Assembly: GCA_037043015.1 (NCBI GenBank) | Contig: CM073324.1 | Location: 18,008,597 to 18,072,596, forward strand | Direction: 5' to 3' | Source: Bryum argenteum | Taxonomy: Eukaryota; Streptophyta; Bryopsida; Bryales; Bryaceae | Length of the DNA stretch: 64,000 nucleotides | Part shown: positions 46,907 to 57,130 of the stretch, piece after piece | How positions within the stretch are numbered: the stretch's first letter is position 1 | Layout: every line of letters begins with the position of its first letter | Notes under the pieces: generated by a model | Seen by the model: only the letters and a program-made list of their open reading frames with translations | Database searches by the model: none | What the model was told of the DNA's origin: nothing | Program-made: the position numbers and the translations under genes

Positions 46907-47542
46907 CTACACCGCCGTGGCAGCAGATGTTCCGTAGTTGGGGTTCTTCACAGCTCGGTGACCGGGTTCATTCACATATCCTTCGTGGGTGACCGACCCA
47001 GCGTGCGTGGCCAACAAGTACAGCAGCTCCGTCAACGACAAGATGATCATGAAAGCTTCCACGGTTTTCTGCATTGCAACAAACTCGTACATCAGCTATA
47101 CAACCCAAAAATCCATCCTTAAACCTCGAAATGCATACTAGCAGAAGCAAGACGATTAAAAAATGGGATCACGGCTTACCAGGCGCTTGCTGCGGCCATA
47201 TCGGGTGTGAATCTCCTTGCACGCCAGTCCCATGGCCAGCAGGGTCAGCAGCCACGCAACCAGCGACGTCGCAGCAGCAGCAGCCAGGCTCTCTGTGCGC
47301 CAGATGCGGATGTGGTGGGCACCGGCGAACACAGACGCTAGGCCGGCCATACAGGCGATGAGCACGATGGGGATGAAGATGGGTGTGACCACATTGCCGA
47401 TAGGCAGGTCATCGTTCACGCCCTGGTTGGCGTCCAAGTTGCGGTTGAGAATGGAACCAGCCAGACAAGCCGCAATGAAGTAAAGACAGAAGTTGAGCAC
47501 CATCAAGGGGGCTGTCAAGCCCTTGCCAATACCGAACGCCAT
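46907..47542 (-). CDS. PM19-like membrane protein (AWPM-19 family), copy 5
   Basis: Exons 47180-47542 and 46907-47068 with a 111-base intron give 174 residues. It is almost the same as copy 3 in exon 1. Exon 2 ends NYGTSAATAV, and the loop reads HEGYVNEPGHRAVKNPN. It is the most 5' gene of the tandem set. Four membrane segments and the AGSILNRNLDANQGVNDDLP signature are intact. Confidence 0.93.
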
Positions 47543-47653
47543 CGCTGCTAAGCTCGCTGCGCACAGAACTGAGAGAATCTCGAAACACGTTGATGTCCGA
47601 GCACGAGGAACGCTGACTTTACACTGTCTACCGAGTTGAGCATGATTGTGAGC

Positions 47654-47711
47654 TTATATGGCTTTCCTGCAGTTGTTGTCACATGCCAAGTGTTGGAACC
47701 AGGACACGCGT
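47654..47711 (-). promoter_or_regulatory. Promoter of PM19 copy 5: TATA-like box and exact CE3-type ACGCGTGTCC
   Basis: CATATAA on the minus strand (47654-47660) and ACGCGTGTCC (47702-47711). The latter equals the core of coupling element 3, known from ABA-induced promoters of barley. It lies about 160-170 bases upstream of the ATG. Confidence 0.55.
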
Positions 47712-47779
47712 CTGCAAACTACTCTCCAGTTATTTAACAAGACAGTAGCTGGCTTTCATATGACCTGGCAATTAAGCCC

Positions 47780-48680
47780 AAAATTGGGGTGAGTAGTTTA
47801 TTTGGTATGCCCTTTTGACAGGTGTTTAAATGAAATTGAAGAATATAAGAATAGAAGTATGCCTTTTGGCAGCAAAACACCCAGGACAGCTCTGATGGCC
47901 TCGCCACACCAGGATATGCAGCCCAGCCAGTCCAGCCAGCATGGGCTGGTGGGCTTGGACCCTTGCTGGGCCGGTGTGACCTCGCGTCAGCAGGCCGATC
48001 GAGCAGGGGCTGCAAGGAAAAGGGGGGCAGCCAGCCCCTAAAAAAAATTTCAAATTTTGAAATTTCAAATTTCAAATTTCAGAGAAATGAGAAGAGAAAA
48101 ATTTTAAAAAAATATTTCAAAAATTAAAAAATTAAAAAAAATTAAAAAAGCTGCACGAATTGTCGGTGGGGGCTGGGGGCTCCAGCTGGGCAGGGAGGCC
48201 CCCTGCTGGATGCAAGGCACTACCTTGCCACCAGCACCTCCAGCAGTCCCAGCAAGGGAATTGGAGCCTCCTACTGCTCCGGCATAAAAGCAGGGCTGGG
48301 GTTTTGCCTCTGCTGGGGCTGCTGGAGGCCCGGTGTGGCCAGGCCATGAGGCCGAGGGCCTTGCCTCACGAGAGGAAAGGCAGTGAGTTGGATGAAATGT
48401 ATTTGTTCAAATGAGGAAGTGGTTGTCACATGAGAGGAAGTATGGGGAGTGACATGGAACAACTTTCTAGCTTTGGATTTTGTTTTCGATAATGCTTTGG
48501 AATCTACATGGCACAATAAATGTATTTCAAAACTACTAGGAAATAGTGTCTGGAAGCCCACAGTGTACGGAGAAAAACAAGGAAAAGGAAGGCAAAGTGC
48601 CATATTGGAGGAAGTTGTGAAACTTCCTCACCCTCTCTTATGGCAAGGCCTTGAATACAGTGAATAGGCACTAAGAGCAT
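47780..48680. other. GC-rich and A/T-homopolymer island, no gene recognised
   Basis: A GC-rich stretch (47880-48030) with many CCAGC/GCTGG words is followed by an A/T run of AAATTTC and AAAATTA words (48035-48150). A second GC-rich stretch (48170-48370) is rich in CAGCA/TGCTGG inverted words. A 72-codon open frame (48449-48667) follows. No family is recognised. The layout looks like decayed mobile DNA. Confidence 0.4.
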
Positions 48681-48783
48681 GCCCTGCCCAACGCTCCACG
48701 CCGGGCCGCTGGGCTGCGTCGGGAGGGCGCAGGCGCCGCTCGAGCGGCCTTTGATGACCCACCCCACGCCGGAAGGCAAGGCA

Positions 48784-49275
48784 CTCTAAAAACCCTCTCA
48801 CCAATCACACTTTATGACAATTGATAATAATAGAAAAATTTTCTCCTAGTAAAATTTCTGTCGCGTGTTACTCCCTCATTGGTTAACGGGGACACTAAAA
48901 TGTGAGTGAAGGCACGGGATAACTTGGAAGTATGGTGTGCTGAAATTTAGGAGACCTCAACCCTCTTGACCGGGTGAGAGGGATAGTGTGTGGGCAGGGG
49001 TCCCTCACACGCCAAATTAGGCTCCGCTCCCCGGCCCCCAGTGTGGGCTAAGCATGCTCCAAAAGCATGCTCCTGTAACCCAGTCAAGAGCCCATACACT
49101 ATCCTTTCTAAATTTAGGACACCATAACTCCAAGCTATCTGGTGCCTTCATTCACATTTTAGTGTCCCATCAACTAATGAAAGAGTGGGATGTGGCATAG
49201 ACATTATGGACAGAAAATAGTTTCTGTTTAAATCGGCTTGTCATCGAAGGTGATTGGTGAGCGGCTTTTCCTCTA
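48784..49275. mobile_element. Foldback (long inverted repeat) element
   Basis: The left arm (48784 to about 48980) is matched in inverse by the right arm (about 49080-49275). Matches include CTCACCAATCAC near both outer ends, then GGGACACTAAAATGTGAGTG against GGGACACTAAAATGTGAATG. Next come GAAGGCAC..GATA(A/G)CTTGGA and TATGGTGT.CT, with TCTTGAC(C/T)GGG nearest the centre. The centre of about 100 bases is GC-rich and holds AGCATGCTCC twice. There is no coding capacity. Confidence 0.8.
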
Positions 49276-51097
49276 CCTTATCTCCTAATCTAGAGTGGGG
49301 TTGCAACAGCTGGTCAAGCGATTCATGCATCTGAGCGGCCCGACCTAAAACACAAGGCTAGACATGCTCAAGCCACTAAGATGTTACCAATTCGTTCAAA
49401 AGATACCATAAGCTGCTAAATCCTTATGGGCACCTGTTGTTTATTACAAAAATGACATTAACCACAAGCGCAAGCTTCTCAATTGAAGATTTATTTTATT
49501 TTATATTTTTTGACACAAATAAAGGAAAAACTTTACAGCAAAGATGAAATACAATAACTTCCTTACTCATGTCCGACAATCAAAGAATTTTGGATACAAC
49601 TTCTTTTGTACTTAGAGCATCCGCACTCGTCCTCCAAAAGTAGGGTCGGAAGGCCGTATTGCGGGTCCAGCCTCAAAACGCCCATTTATCGAAACCTGCG
49701 CAATTGTCACCAAATTTGCGGGACTCGCTAGTTTGCTGTACCTACGCTTCTTTTCGCGCGCCCTGTTTTCGCTCCATTCGACACGGATTTGCACGCTAAT
49801 TTTGCCTCCTTGGTACGTTTAGGTTTTTTTGCACCACAATGGCCGGTTGTGGGAGAGTGGTGTCGGTGGGTAATCGTCGGGCGAGGGAGTTCGATGGAGC
49901 TGCATCAGAACTTGGAGGAGCCTTCAATGATGGAGATGCGCGAGGTGCGCCGCGGCCATGAACGGAGGCACGAGGCGGCAGAGAGGCGCGAGGTCACAGT
50001 AGTTGCCCTACAGCAAAAGGCTATCAAGGAGATCAGTATCACCACGACGTTAACCACGTTCAGAAGCTCCCCGCTTTACCTCAAATTAAACGCTTATCTT
50101 CCGAATCCTAGACGATTGCGGTTGAATTGAGTTAGGTCAAGATGATATGCTTGGAACTCACGGTTTCTTGCTTCGCTAGCTTCCACTGGTGGAAGTAAGT
50201 TTTGATACAAGTTTCCACTAGTTTCAATAATGCTAGTCAACTTAAACACAATGTAAGATACAATCAGGTATAGCAATTACTTCCACTAGAAATTAAGCCC
50301 CGACATCATATTGCTATGCTCACATGGTTATCGATCATTGTCTAAAAATACAGTTGAAGTTCAATTGTCGAGGTGCGTACTGCCTGAATCAAAGATTTAC
50401 ATCGATGCTAGTACGCAAGCCATCATAGTATCATCTATATTCTTCTGCACATTGGCTTCATAAGCTGCACCCTTCTTCCTAGTCTAATCAATCGTAAATT
50501 ATGATGAGACCTTCTCAGTCTTCTTGAACATACTTCTTCTTAAAGTCTGCTCACACTGCCTGATTAAATGAAGTTTTATGATCAGGGTCTAAATCAACCT
50601 CACCTCAAGAAAAATATATTGAACTCATTAACCAACTCTAGCAAAACACATATAACATCTGTAACATCAACATAAGCTTACTTGGCAGTCCGACTTTGAA
50701 TGGAGATGTCTCGAATAGGAAGTCGGTTGAGAATGCCTCCATTACTTCCTACAACCACCTCCTCTTTGCTTTCCCCGTCACTTTCTACATCCCCAAAATC
50801 CAGAAAATTCCATACTAAAGAAAGAAAAGTTGACTGTTGTAGAAGCTGCACCAAACCTTGTAGCTTGTGAAAGCTAATTTTACATTTGTTATAACTCTGA
50901 GATCTCGTTAGAAAGAGAGGAGAGAAGCGTTGAGGTGTTTCTGATCATGTGATGAGTAATTTCTTTTGTGATGTATGAACTCGTATGATAGGATTCTAAC
51001 CTCATTTTGCCAATTGAGATACATGAGTAGTACATTTGTCCATGAATAAAGACTTGTCCTAGGTTCAATCTCCATGCCCATTTTGACATAACCTAAA
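49276..51097. other. Transposon-derived flank, no gene recognised
   Basis: AGAGCATCCGCACTCGTCCT near 49615 looks like the end of a DNA transposon. An open frame at 49789-50130 has a basic helical stretch (EMREVRRGHERRHEAAERRE) but no clear family. A copy of the PM19-spacer block lies at 50890-51020. Confidence 0.4.
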
Positions 51098-52139
51098 TTG
51101 TTTTGGTGTCTCGTGAAACAAAGTCGTGTAGACGACGACAAGCATGATCTTTGTGGTTCCTTGGTCAATGGGGAGAACTGGCGTGAATCCGAGCATGTTG
51201 CATCCCAGGTAAGTTATTTAAACAATTTAGGGTATCGTGATCACGGGGGAGGGTTTCATGTTGATAGCGAAAATGAATCATTTGAGCTAGTGGAAGTCGT
51301 GGTTGGCGCCGTAGGCGTGGAATTTGCACGCCCATCGAATAAAACAAATTTTGTTCCTGAGGAAGAGCGCCACTTGACACGAAGCGTGTTGGCCATTTCT
51401 CAGGACCCCATTTGTGGAAATCAACAGAAAGGGAATGCTTTTTGGGAACGCATTTACACACACTATAATCAACGTAGGTCGGGCGGTCCTAGAGGATTTC
51501 GTTCACTAGAATCAAGATGAGGAGCAATTAAGCTCGATGTGGGGAAATTCATTAGAAATTATAATCAAGTTAAACGTTTGAATAAGAGTGGTGCTAAAGA
51601 AGTTGATCTTCTCCGCATGACTAGAGAATTGTATCTAACTGAGTCTGCAAAGAACTCTGATTTTGCCTATGAACATTGTTGGAAGTTAGTAAAAGATTAT
51701 CTGCGGTGGGCAGACGGCCAAGCACATCGAGCCAATCAACACCGTCTAAGAGACTTCCGGTGTCTTCTGACCATGAGACTCCGAGCTTTGAGTTGTGTAC
51801 CCAGAAGTTTGTGAGTTTTGTTAACACTGCAGGTGTGGCAAGCACAAGTATGAGGTTCAATGTGCGGCCCACTGGCGCGAAGGCAGCCAAAGAATCTCAC
51901 CGCGTTGAGAAAGTGGGCGAGAAGGCGGCCTTGGTTCAAGCTAAGGCCCCTGAGATGATGGTTGAGGCAACTTTGCACAATGCTGTTAGCTTAGAATATT
52001 ACAACATGCTTATCCAATTTTCCGCCTTGATGGAGAATCTCAATACCCCGGAAGCATACGTGTACATTACCCTGCTCAGAAGGGAGGAATTGGATAAGAT
52101 GCGGCGTCGACAGCTTGACGCGCAGATGCAACGGCGTTG
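51098..52139 (+). mobile_element. PIF/Harbinger Myb/SANT-like accessory gene, broken
   Basis: The reading shows FVPEEERHLTRSVLAISQDP, GNAFWERIYTHYNQRRSGG, IKLDVGKFIRNYNQVKRLNK, YEHCWKLVKDYLRWADG and, in a second frame, RPTGAKAAKESHRVEKVGEK with ATLHNAVSLEYYNMLIQFSA. This is the trihelix/SANT-like protein with a NAM-associated C-terminal domain that PIF/Harbinger transposons carry beside their transposase. A TGA at about 51518 sits where the family has Trp (SRWG), and a small frameshift lies near 51725-51740. The convergent transposase remnant at 53.1-53.9 kb is its likely partner. Confidence 0.75.
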
Positions 52140-52508
52140 AAGATGTGGGAGCGCGAAGGACGAGAGGTTGATACGGTGCGAGAAAGAGATGAGGCGGCTT
52201 CGAGGGCTTGTGAAGATGAGGAGACTTTGAGGCAAATGCACCAAGCGAGAAGCAATTTTGGTGATGGTGCATATCAAGGCGAGGACGAATTCGATTGACA
52301 CGATGGGCCTGAGCGACTAAGACCGGAGCTGCCTAACTCTCACGTTGTGAACTTTGGGGAATCAGAAGATGAAGAAAACGATGTTTACGAGGTGATTATG
52401 AACGTCATCTTCTATGTTGTTATGTCGGTTTAATGAATTTAATTCGTACTCATCTCATCTTAGTTTAAATTTTTATTATAGAATGACTCTACTAGTTGTG
52501 GCCCCAAT

Positions 52509-52552
52509 AAGTACAACTGGGGACCCCAACAAGTACAACTGGGGACCCCAAC
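52509..52552. repeat. 22-bp exact tandem duplication
   Basis: A 22-base unit (AAGTACAACTGGGG followed by ACCCCAAC) occurs twice with no mismatch, between the two convergent Harbinger genes. Confidence 0.85.
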
Positions 52553-53129
52553 TAATTGAACTAACTATATCTACCATATTTGACACATTTGGAAAATTTT
52601 AATCATATAATAATCAGATTTATATGAGCTAATCATTTTTAGTTATCACCTTTATCTTTCCGGGAGTAAAATGTCTTGATCTACCAAAGATTTTTGTTAT
52701 ATTCTAATATCGTCTTATTTATGTTTTTGATTCCAGGCACCAAATGTACATTCGGAGGCCAATAGTGATACTGTAATTGGACTCCAATTGATGATAGTTG
52801 GGAGTCTTTGGATGAGTTAAAACATGTAGCGCCAGGAATGCCCACTACATGGAACGTTCTTACGTTTACGTCAAATTCTCAAGATCCTAATTTTGAAGAA
52901 GACTTAGGTATGTACTTAAGACTAGACTTGGTCATTTACAATGAGGCACAGTTTTATAAATAAGTGTAATTGAAGTCACTATTTATTATATCATGCCAAA
53001 TTGACATCTTTGAGCGACGACAAATGCCCAATGAAATCACCACGAAGTCCAAAATGTGTGTCTGGTTACGAATCTCTCCGGTCTTTGTTACTAACTCTTC
53101 AAAATCCAACCCTCTCTGCCTAACACATT

Positions 53130-53885
53130 TCTCTCATGCAATTTAGCAATAATGTCATCTAATTCTTCAATGTCTTCTTCATCCTCAAGATCATGTTATG
53201 AAGAATGCAACACGTGAGCATAATGTTCGAAATAAGACTCATGTTTCAATGGCGGCAATGCTTGCGGATAATTGTAAACCGGGCTTGCAAAACTCCAAAG
53301 CATCTCTTAACGTCTTTGCGCACCGCCTCCTGCCGTTCCGCAAAGTAGCTATGGCGCTCATCCTGGGACTCATGGATACTCAGAACGAAACAAAAGTGCA
53401 AGACCACTCCGGATAAATACTGTCAATGAGAAGGTAATAACGATCATAAAAAAACACATTTGCCTCAAATTGCATGTCCCGTGCTATACTTGTCAACATG
53501 TTGTGAATGAGTGGCGACCGGTCCAACACATTCAAATTATTGTTGGACCCGGGTAATCCAAAGAATGCGTGCCAAATATGCAAAGAACCATCCGTCACCT
53601 CCTTTAAAATAATTGATTCTTCCCATATCTACCACCAAACTCTCCTTGCTAAGCAATCGAACAATTCATTCACTCATAGTGCATGCAGTCAACGGATGCA
53701 AACATCCTGGAAAGGCACGCTCTGAATTGATCGCTAATTGTTTCTCAAAGTCTGCCTGAGTAGGTTGGCGCATGTGGTACTCCTCAAACTGTGCTCTAAT
53801 CGCAATGCAAAACCCCTTCAAACATATCATGGCGGTAGTCTCACTAGTACGACAATACTCATCCGTTGTATCAACACATAAACAG
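53130..53885 (-). mobile_element. PIF/Harbinger transposase remnant
   Basis: Minus-strand readings in changing frames give TTDEYCRTSETTAMICLKGF, RAFPGC, SVDCMHYE (first catalytic Asp), then IWHAFFGLPGSNNNLNVLDR, SPLIHNML, YDRYYLLIDSIYPEWS (second Asp region) and YFAERQEAVRKDVKRCFGVL. This is the DDE nuclease of PIF/Harbinger. Several frameshifts and a stop show that it is dead. The N-terminal part is missing: the homology stops at about 53885, where the GC-rich block begins. Confidence 0.75.
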
Positions 53886-54513
53886 GGATGTCAATCCGGA
53901 CGTCTTTTGGGTTTTTTTGGTCGGACGGACGTTCGGCCGTCCGGACGTCCGTCCGGGGGTAAATCGGAATTACCATGCATGTAGTAAATTTTTTAACCGT
54001 CAGATCGTATTGAAAATCGCATCGTAGCCGTTCAAATAGTGTTGTGAGTGTAGGTGATTACCGTTGGATTGAATCGGGCGGCTCAAGACCGTCCGATTGG
54101 CCTTGCCGACCGACCGGTCGACGCCGTCGGATCGGTCGCAGCCGACGGATCGGTCGCTTGATCGGCCGCCGGCCGTCCGATCGGTCGCGATTTCGGTCGG
54201 CCGTCGGATGGGCCCCGGTCGGCGTCGGCCGACCGATCGGTCGCGGTCTCCGTCGGCCGGTCGGCGCCGGCCGTCCGATCGGTCGGGTCGGCCGCCGGTG
54301 ATCGGTCGGGTCGGACGCCGGTGATCGGTCGGGTCGGCCGGGCCGATCGGTCGGGCCTGTCGGCGCCGGCCGTCCGATCGGTCGGGTCGGCCGCGGCTGA
54401 TCGGTCAGGCCGGTCGGCGCCGGCCGTCAAATCAGTCGGGCCGGTCGGCCATCGGCCGTCCGATCTAGGTCGCCGGTCGGCCATGCGACCGCGGCCTATA
54501 TAAGACCGACCGG
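53886..54513 (+). promoter_or_regulatory. GC-rich head 1: CGGTCGG-type low-complexity block ending in a TATA box
   Basis: After GTCCGGACGTCCGTCCGG (about 53940-53958) and a 100-base unique stretch, 54060-54490 is made almost only of the words CGGTCGG, CCGATCGG, GGCCG and GGCGCCGG. It is far more GC-rich than the rest of the window. It ends at a TATA box TATATAAG (54497-54504) followed by a pyrimidine-rich leader. The many open frames through it are artefacts of the low-complexity sequence. It looks like a promoter or the end of a mobile module. Confidence 0.6.
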
Positions 54514-55020
54514 TCCTCCACTCTCCTCACTTCTTTCCTTCCTTTTCAGGGTGCGGAGTAGCTGTAGGTTGGAAATTTTTTTAATTTTCATCCACTGGCT
54601 CCTTATCCTGGGGAGGAAAGAAGTCTTTCCGTTTGTAAGGGGGGAGATTTTGCTTTCTTTTTTCACAAAGATGCCCAAACATGGGGCTGGGGGCAGTGGG
54701 GGGAATTGAGGCCGGAGACCAAGGGTTGTTAGACATTTGGAGAAGTGGGAGCACCCATCCAATAAGTCCTCCACTCTCCTCACTTTTTTCCTTCCTTTTC
54801 AGGGTGCGGAGTAGCTGTAGGTTGGAAATTTTTTTAATTTTCATCCACTGGCTCCTTATCCTGGGGAGGAAAGAAGTCTTTCCGTTTGTAAGGGGGGAGA
54901 TTTTGCTTTTTTTTTTTCACAAAGATGCCCAAACATGGGGCTGGGGGCAGTGGGGGGAATTGAGGCCGGAGACCAAGGGTTGTTAGACATTTGGAGAAGT
55001 GGGAGCACCCATCCAATAAG
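54514..55020 (+). repeat. Tandem duplication of about 253 bp in the leader of the kinase-like gene
   Basis: The stretch 54514-54766, from TCCTCCACTCTCCTCACTTC to ATCCAATAAG, is repeated at 54767-55020 with only a few differences in homopolymers. Each copy holds an ATG (54671 and 54925) starting MPKHGAGGSGGN followed by a stop. The near identity means the duplication is recent. Confidence 0.9.
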
Positions 55021-56376
55021 TGCAAGAACTTTCTTTGGGAGAATGTAATCGTGCGATTTTATGAGGCTAACAGTCTTCCACGTTTGTTCAGCAAATACGT
55101 GAGATACAAAGAGGAAGTTGTGGCCAAATTCAAGGACGGCATGATGGACCTCATGATGGAAGCGCTCCAAGATCCGGTGTGGAGAACGGAGACTGATAAG
55201 CGTGGTTTTATGGACTGGATGGAGGATAGATTAATTGATGCTCTCTGGAATGCTGTCGACATATTGAAGAGGTATGAGAGAACGAGTCGAGCGGGTGATG
55301 AGGAGTTTAGGGATGTGGTATTGAGGGCGGAGGCTTTTCAAGAAGCGATGAGGCCGTATTCCAATAATAAAAACCAGGTTGGTTCCATAGGATGGTGGCG
55401 CACGGAACAAGGAAGGTTAATGGAGCTGGTTCGTACGAATAATTTGGTAGTAATTCCTATGACGGCCCGTATCATCGAGCTTGAGAAGAGGACTCTAAGG
55501 GGAGGATACGGCACAATTTCCAAAGTTCACATAAGAGGGGTTGTGGGTATTGAAGAGTTTTGGGAATTTGCTGCAAAGACTCCCATCTATGCTGTGACAC
55601 GACCAGACTTGGCCAAAGTAGAGCATCAGAATGAGGCGCTTGCTGTGAGGATACAACATCCGGGTGTTATTCGTTTTATAGCCATTCATGCAAATAAATT
55701 CCAAGGCTATACGTATTGGTGGAATGGCGGCACGATTCGATCGATGTTGGCCCTTGATGCAAGATATGGAGATGATGTTCATGGAGAGATCGGACTCTCA
55801 CCTCATCCTGATGATGAGCTTATTCGAGCTTGGCAGTTGGTCCGGTTCCGCAAAAAACGAACAGAGCTTGCTTGGGCTTTAGTGCATATCATGTGTGAAG
55901 TCCACCGGTTGAACTACCTCCACAACGATGTGTCTCCAAACAACATACTTCTTCACTTTCCGCAAGATGAATCACGGGTGTATATTGGACTATGTGATTG
56001 GGGGCTAACTACGAGCATGGATGATAAAATGAGGTCCTTGTATACGTTCACAAAACCCTAAGAGCGAATTGATACTCTACAAGCACGATATTGGGTAGAT
56101 CCTCGGGTGGCGTACTTGTACAAACGGAGTGATGACATTCACGTTATTCCCCTTCTTGATTGCGCTTCGGAGGAGTTTGCTACGGCACGAATAGCACAAC
56201 GCATCCTCAAGAAGAGCATGTCGAAGGCCTACGAGAATTGCCAAAGTACAACGGGGTCTGACCGGTGGTGCAATCAAGACTTGGCAAATGCTTTTGACCA
56301 ATACTTGGAGATGGTCGCTGATGCAAAGTATACGTTGACCCACGTTGTCAACCGCTTCATGGAATCATTCCATTAG
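54925..56376 (+). pseudogene. Kinase-like protein gene, decayed
   Basis: One frame runs from MPKHGAGG to MESFH and is interrupted about twice by in-frame stops. Without these it would have about 480 residues. The first 180 residues are helical and unrecognised (NKCKNFLWENVIVRFYEANS). A protein-kinase-like fold follows: glycine loop RGGYGTISKV, YAVTR where kinases have VAVK (the Lys is replaced), ALAVRIQHPGVIRFIA for the alpha-C and HPNIV region, and WWNGGTIRSM after the hinge. The catalytic loop is LHNDVSPNNILLHF (Asp kept, Arg of HRD replaced by Asn). The metal-binding DFG is IGLCDWGL (DWG). The loss of the beta-3 Lys argues for a pseudokinase. A TATA box 420 bases upstream and the GC-rich head are its likely promoter. 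The wider family is not recognised. Confidence 0.65.
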
Positions 56377-57130
56377 CCGGTGCCAAATGATCATTATCGC
56401 ACCAAGTATGATTAGCAAATTAGTTATGCGCATTTCTTTTAGTTCTTGCGGCTTTATTAGATTTTTAGATTCTTCATTGAAGTTCTGATGTAGATGTAGG
56501 CAAATTTTTTGTAGTAAAATGTATTACATGCCTTCTATATGTATCGGCTTCAAGTACATTCTTGTTTATATATACCTTGCAATGATTCTAATGAATGACT
56601 TCTTCTCCATTGTTTGTTATTTTATTTTATTACTTCTTACCTTCAATAGAAATATCTCCGAATCTTCATGAACAATATTTGAGAATGTATAATGAATTGT
56701 GGAACTTCTTGAAGACATCAACCTTGCGTAGTTGCGATATTAATGGTTTGTCCAAAGTCACCAAGCATAATATGACTTTTCTTACATATGCTTTTTTTTT
56801 TTTAATGAATTGATGAACATATTATATGTTAGGTGAGAGTGTGAGATCATGAAAAAGGCTTAAAGCCAAACAAGAAATTATTACCACCAAGTGAACTTAT
56901 AGTATAAAATACAAAGACATCGCGATAAAATCCTTGAAATAACAAATTGCATGGTATATTAATATACAACGATATAGTCCGATATTGGATAATCCATTCA
57001 TAAACAAAATATGGATTTCTGTATCCTCAAAATTGGCCCCTAGCAAGGCGATAATGGTGTAGACATTATCCGTTGCCAAAAACTACATAACCTTCACTAT
57101 AATGACACTATGTATGATGATTTGTCATTC
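56377..57130. other. Spacer between convergent kinase-like and CKKYVKMYH-type genes
   Basis: AT-rich with no coding signal. It separates two convergent decayed genes that each have a GC-rich head on the far side. Confidence 0.5.

Noticed and set aside
36215-47483. Similar plus-strand open frames of about 68-136 codons over each PM19 gene
   Set aside because: They recur only because the PM19 exons beneath them are conserved. There are no start context, splice or family signals.
48160-48667. Open frames in the GC-rich island next to the foldback element
   Set aside because: Base composition is skewed and several frames are open at once. None resembles a known protein.
54044-54503. Overlapping Arg/Pro/Asp-rich open frames in GC-rich head 1
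   Set aside because: All frames are open because the sequence is made of CGGTCGG words without stop codons. They are not proteins.
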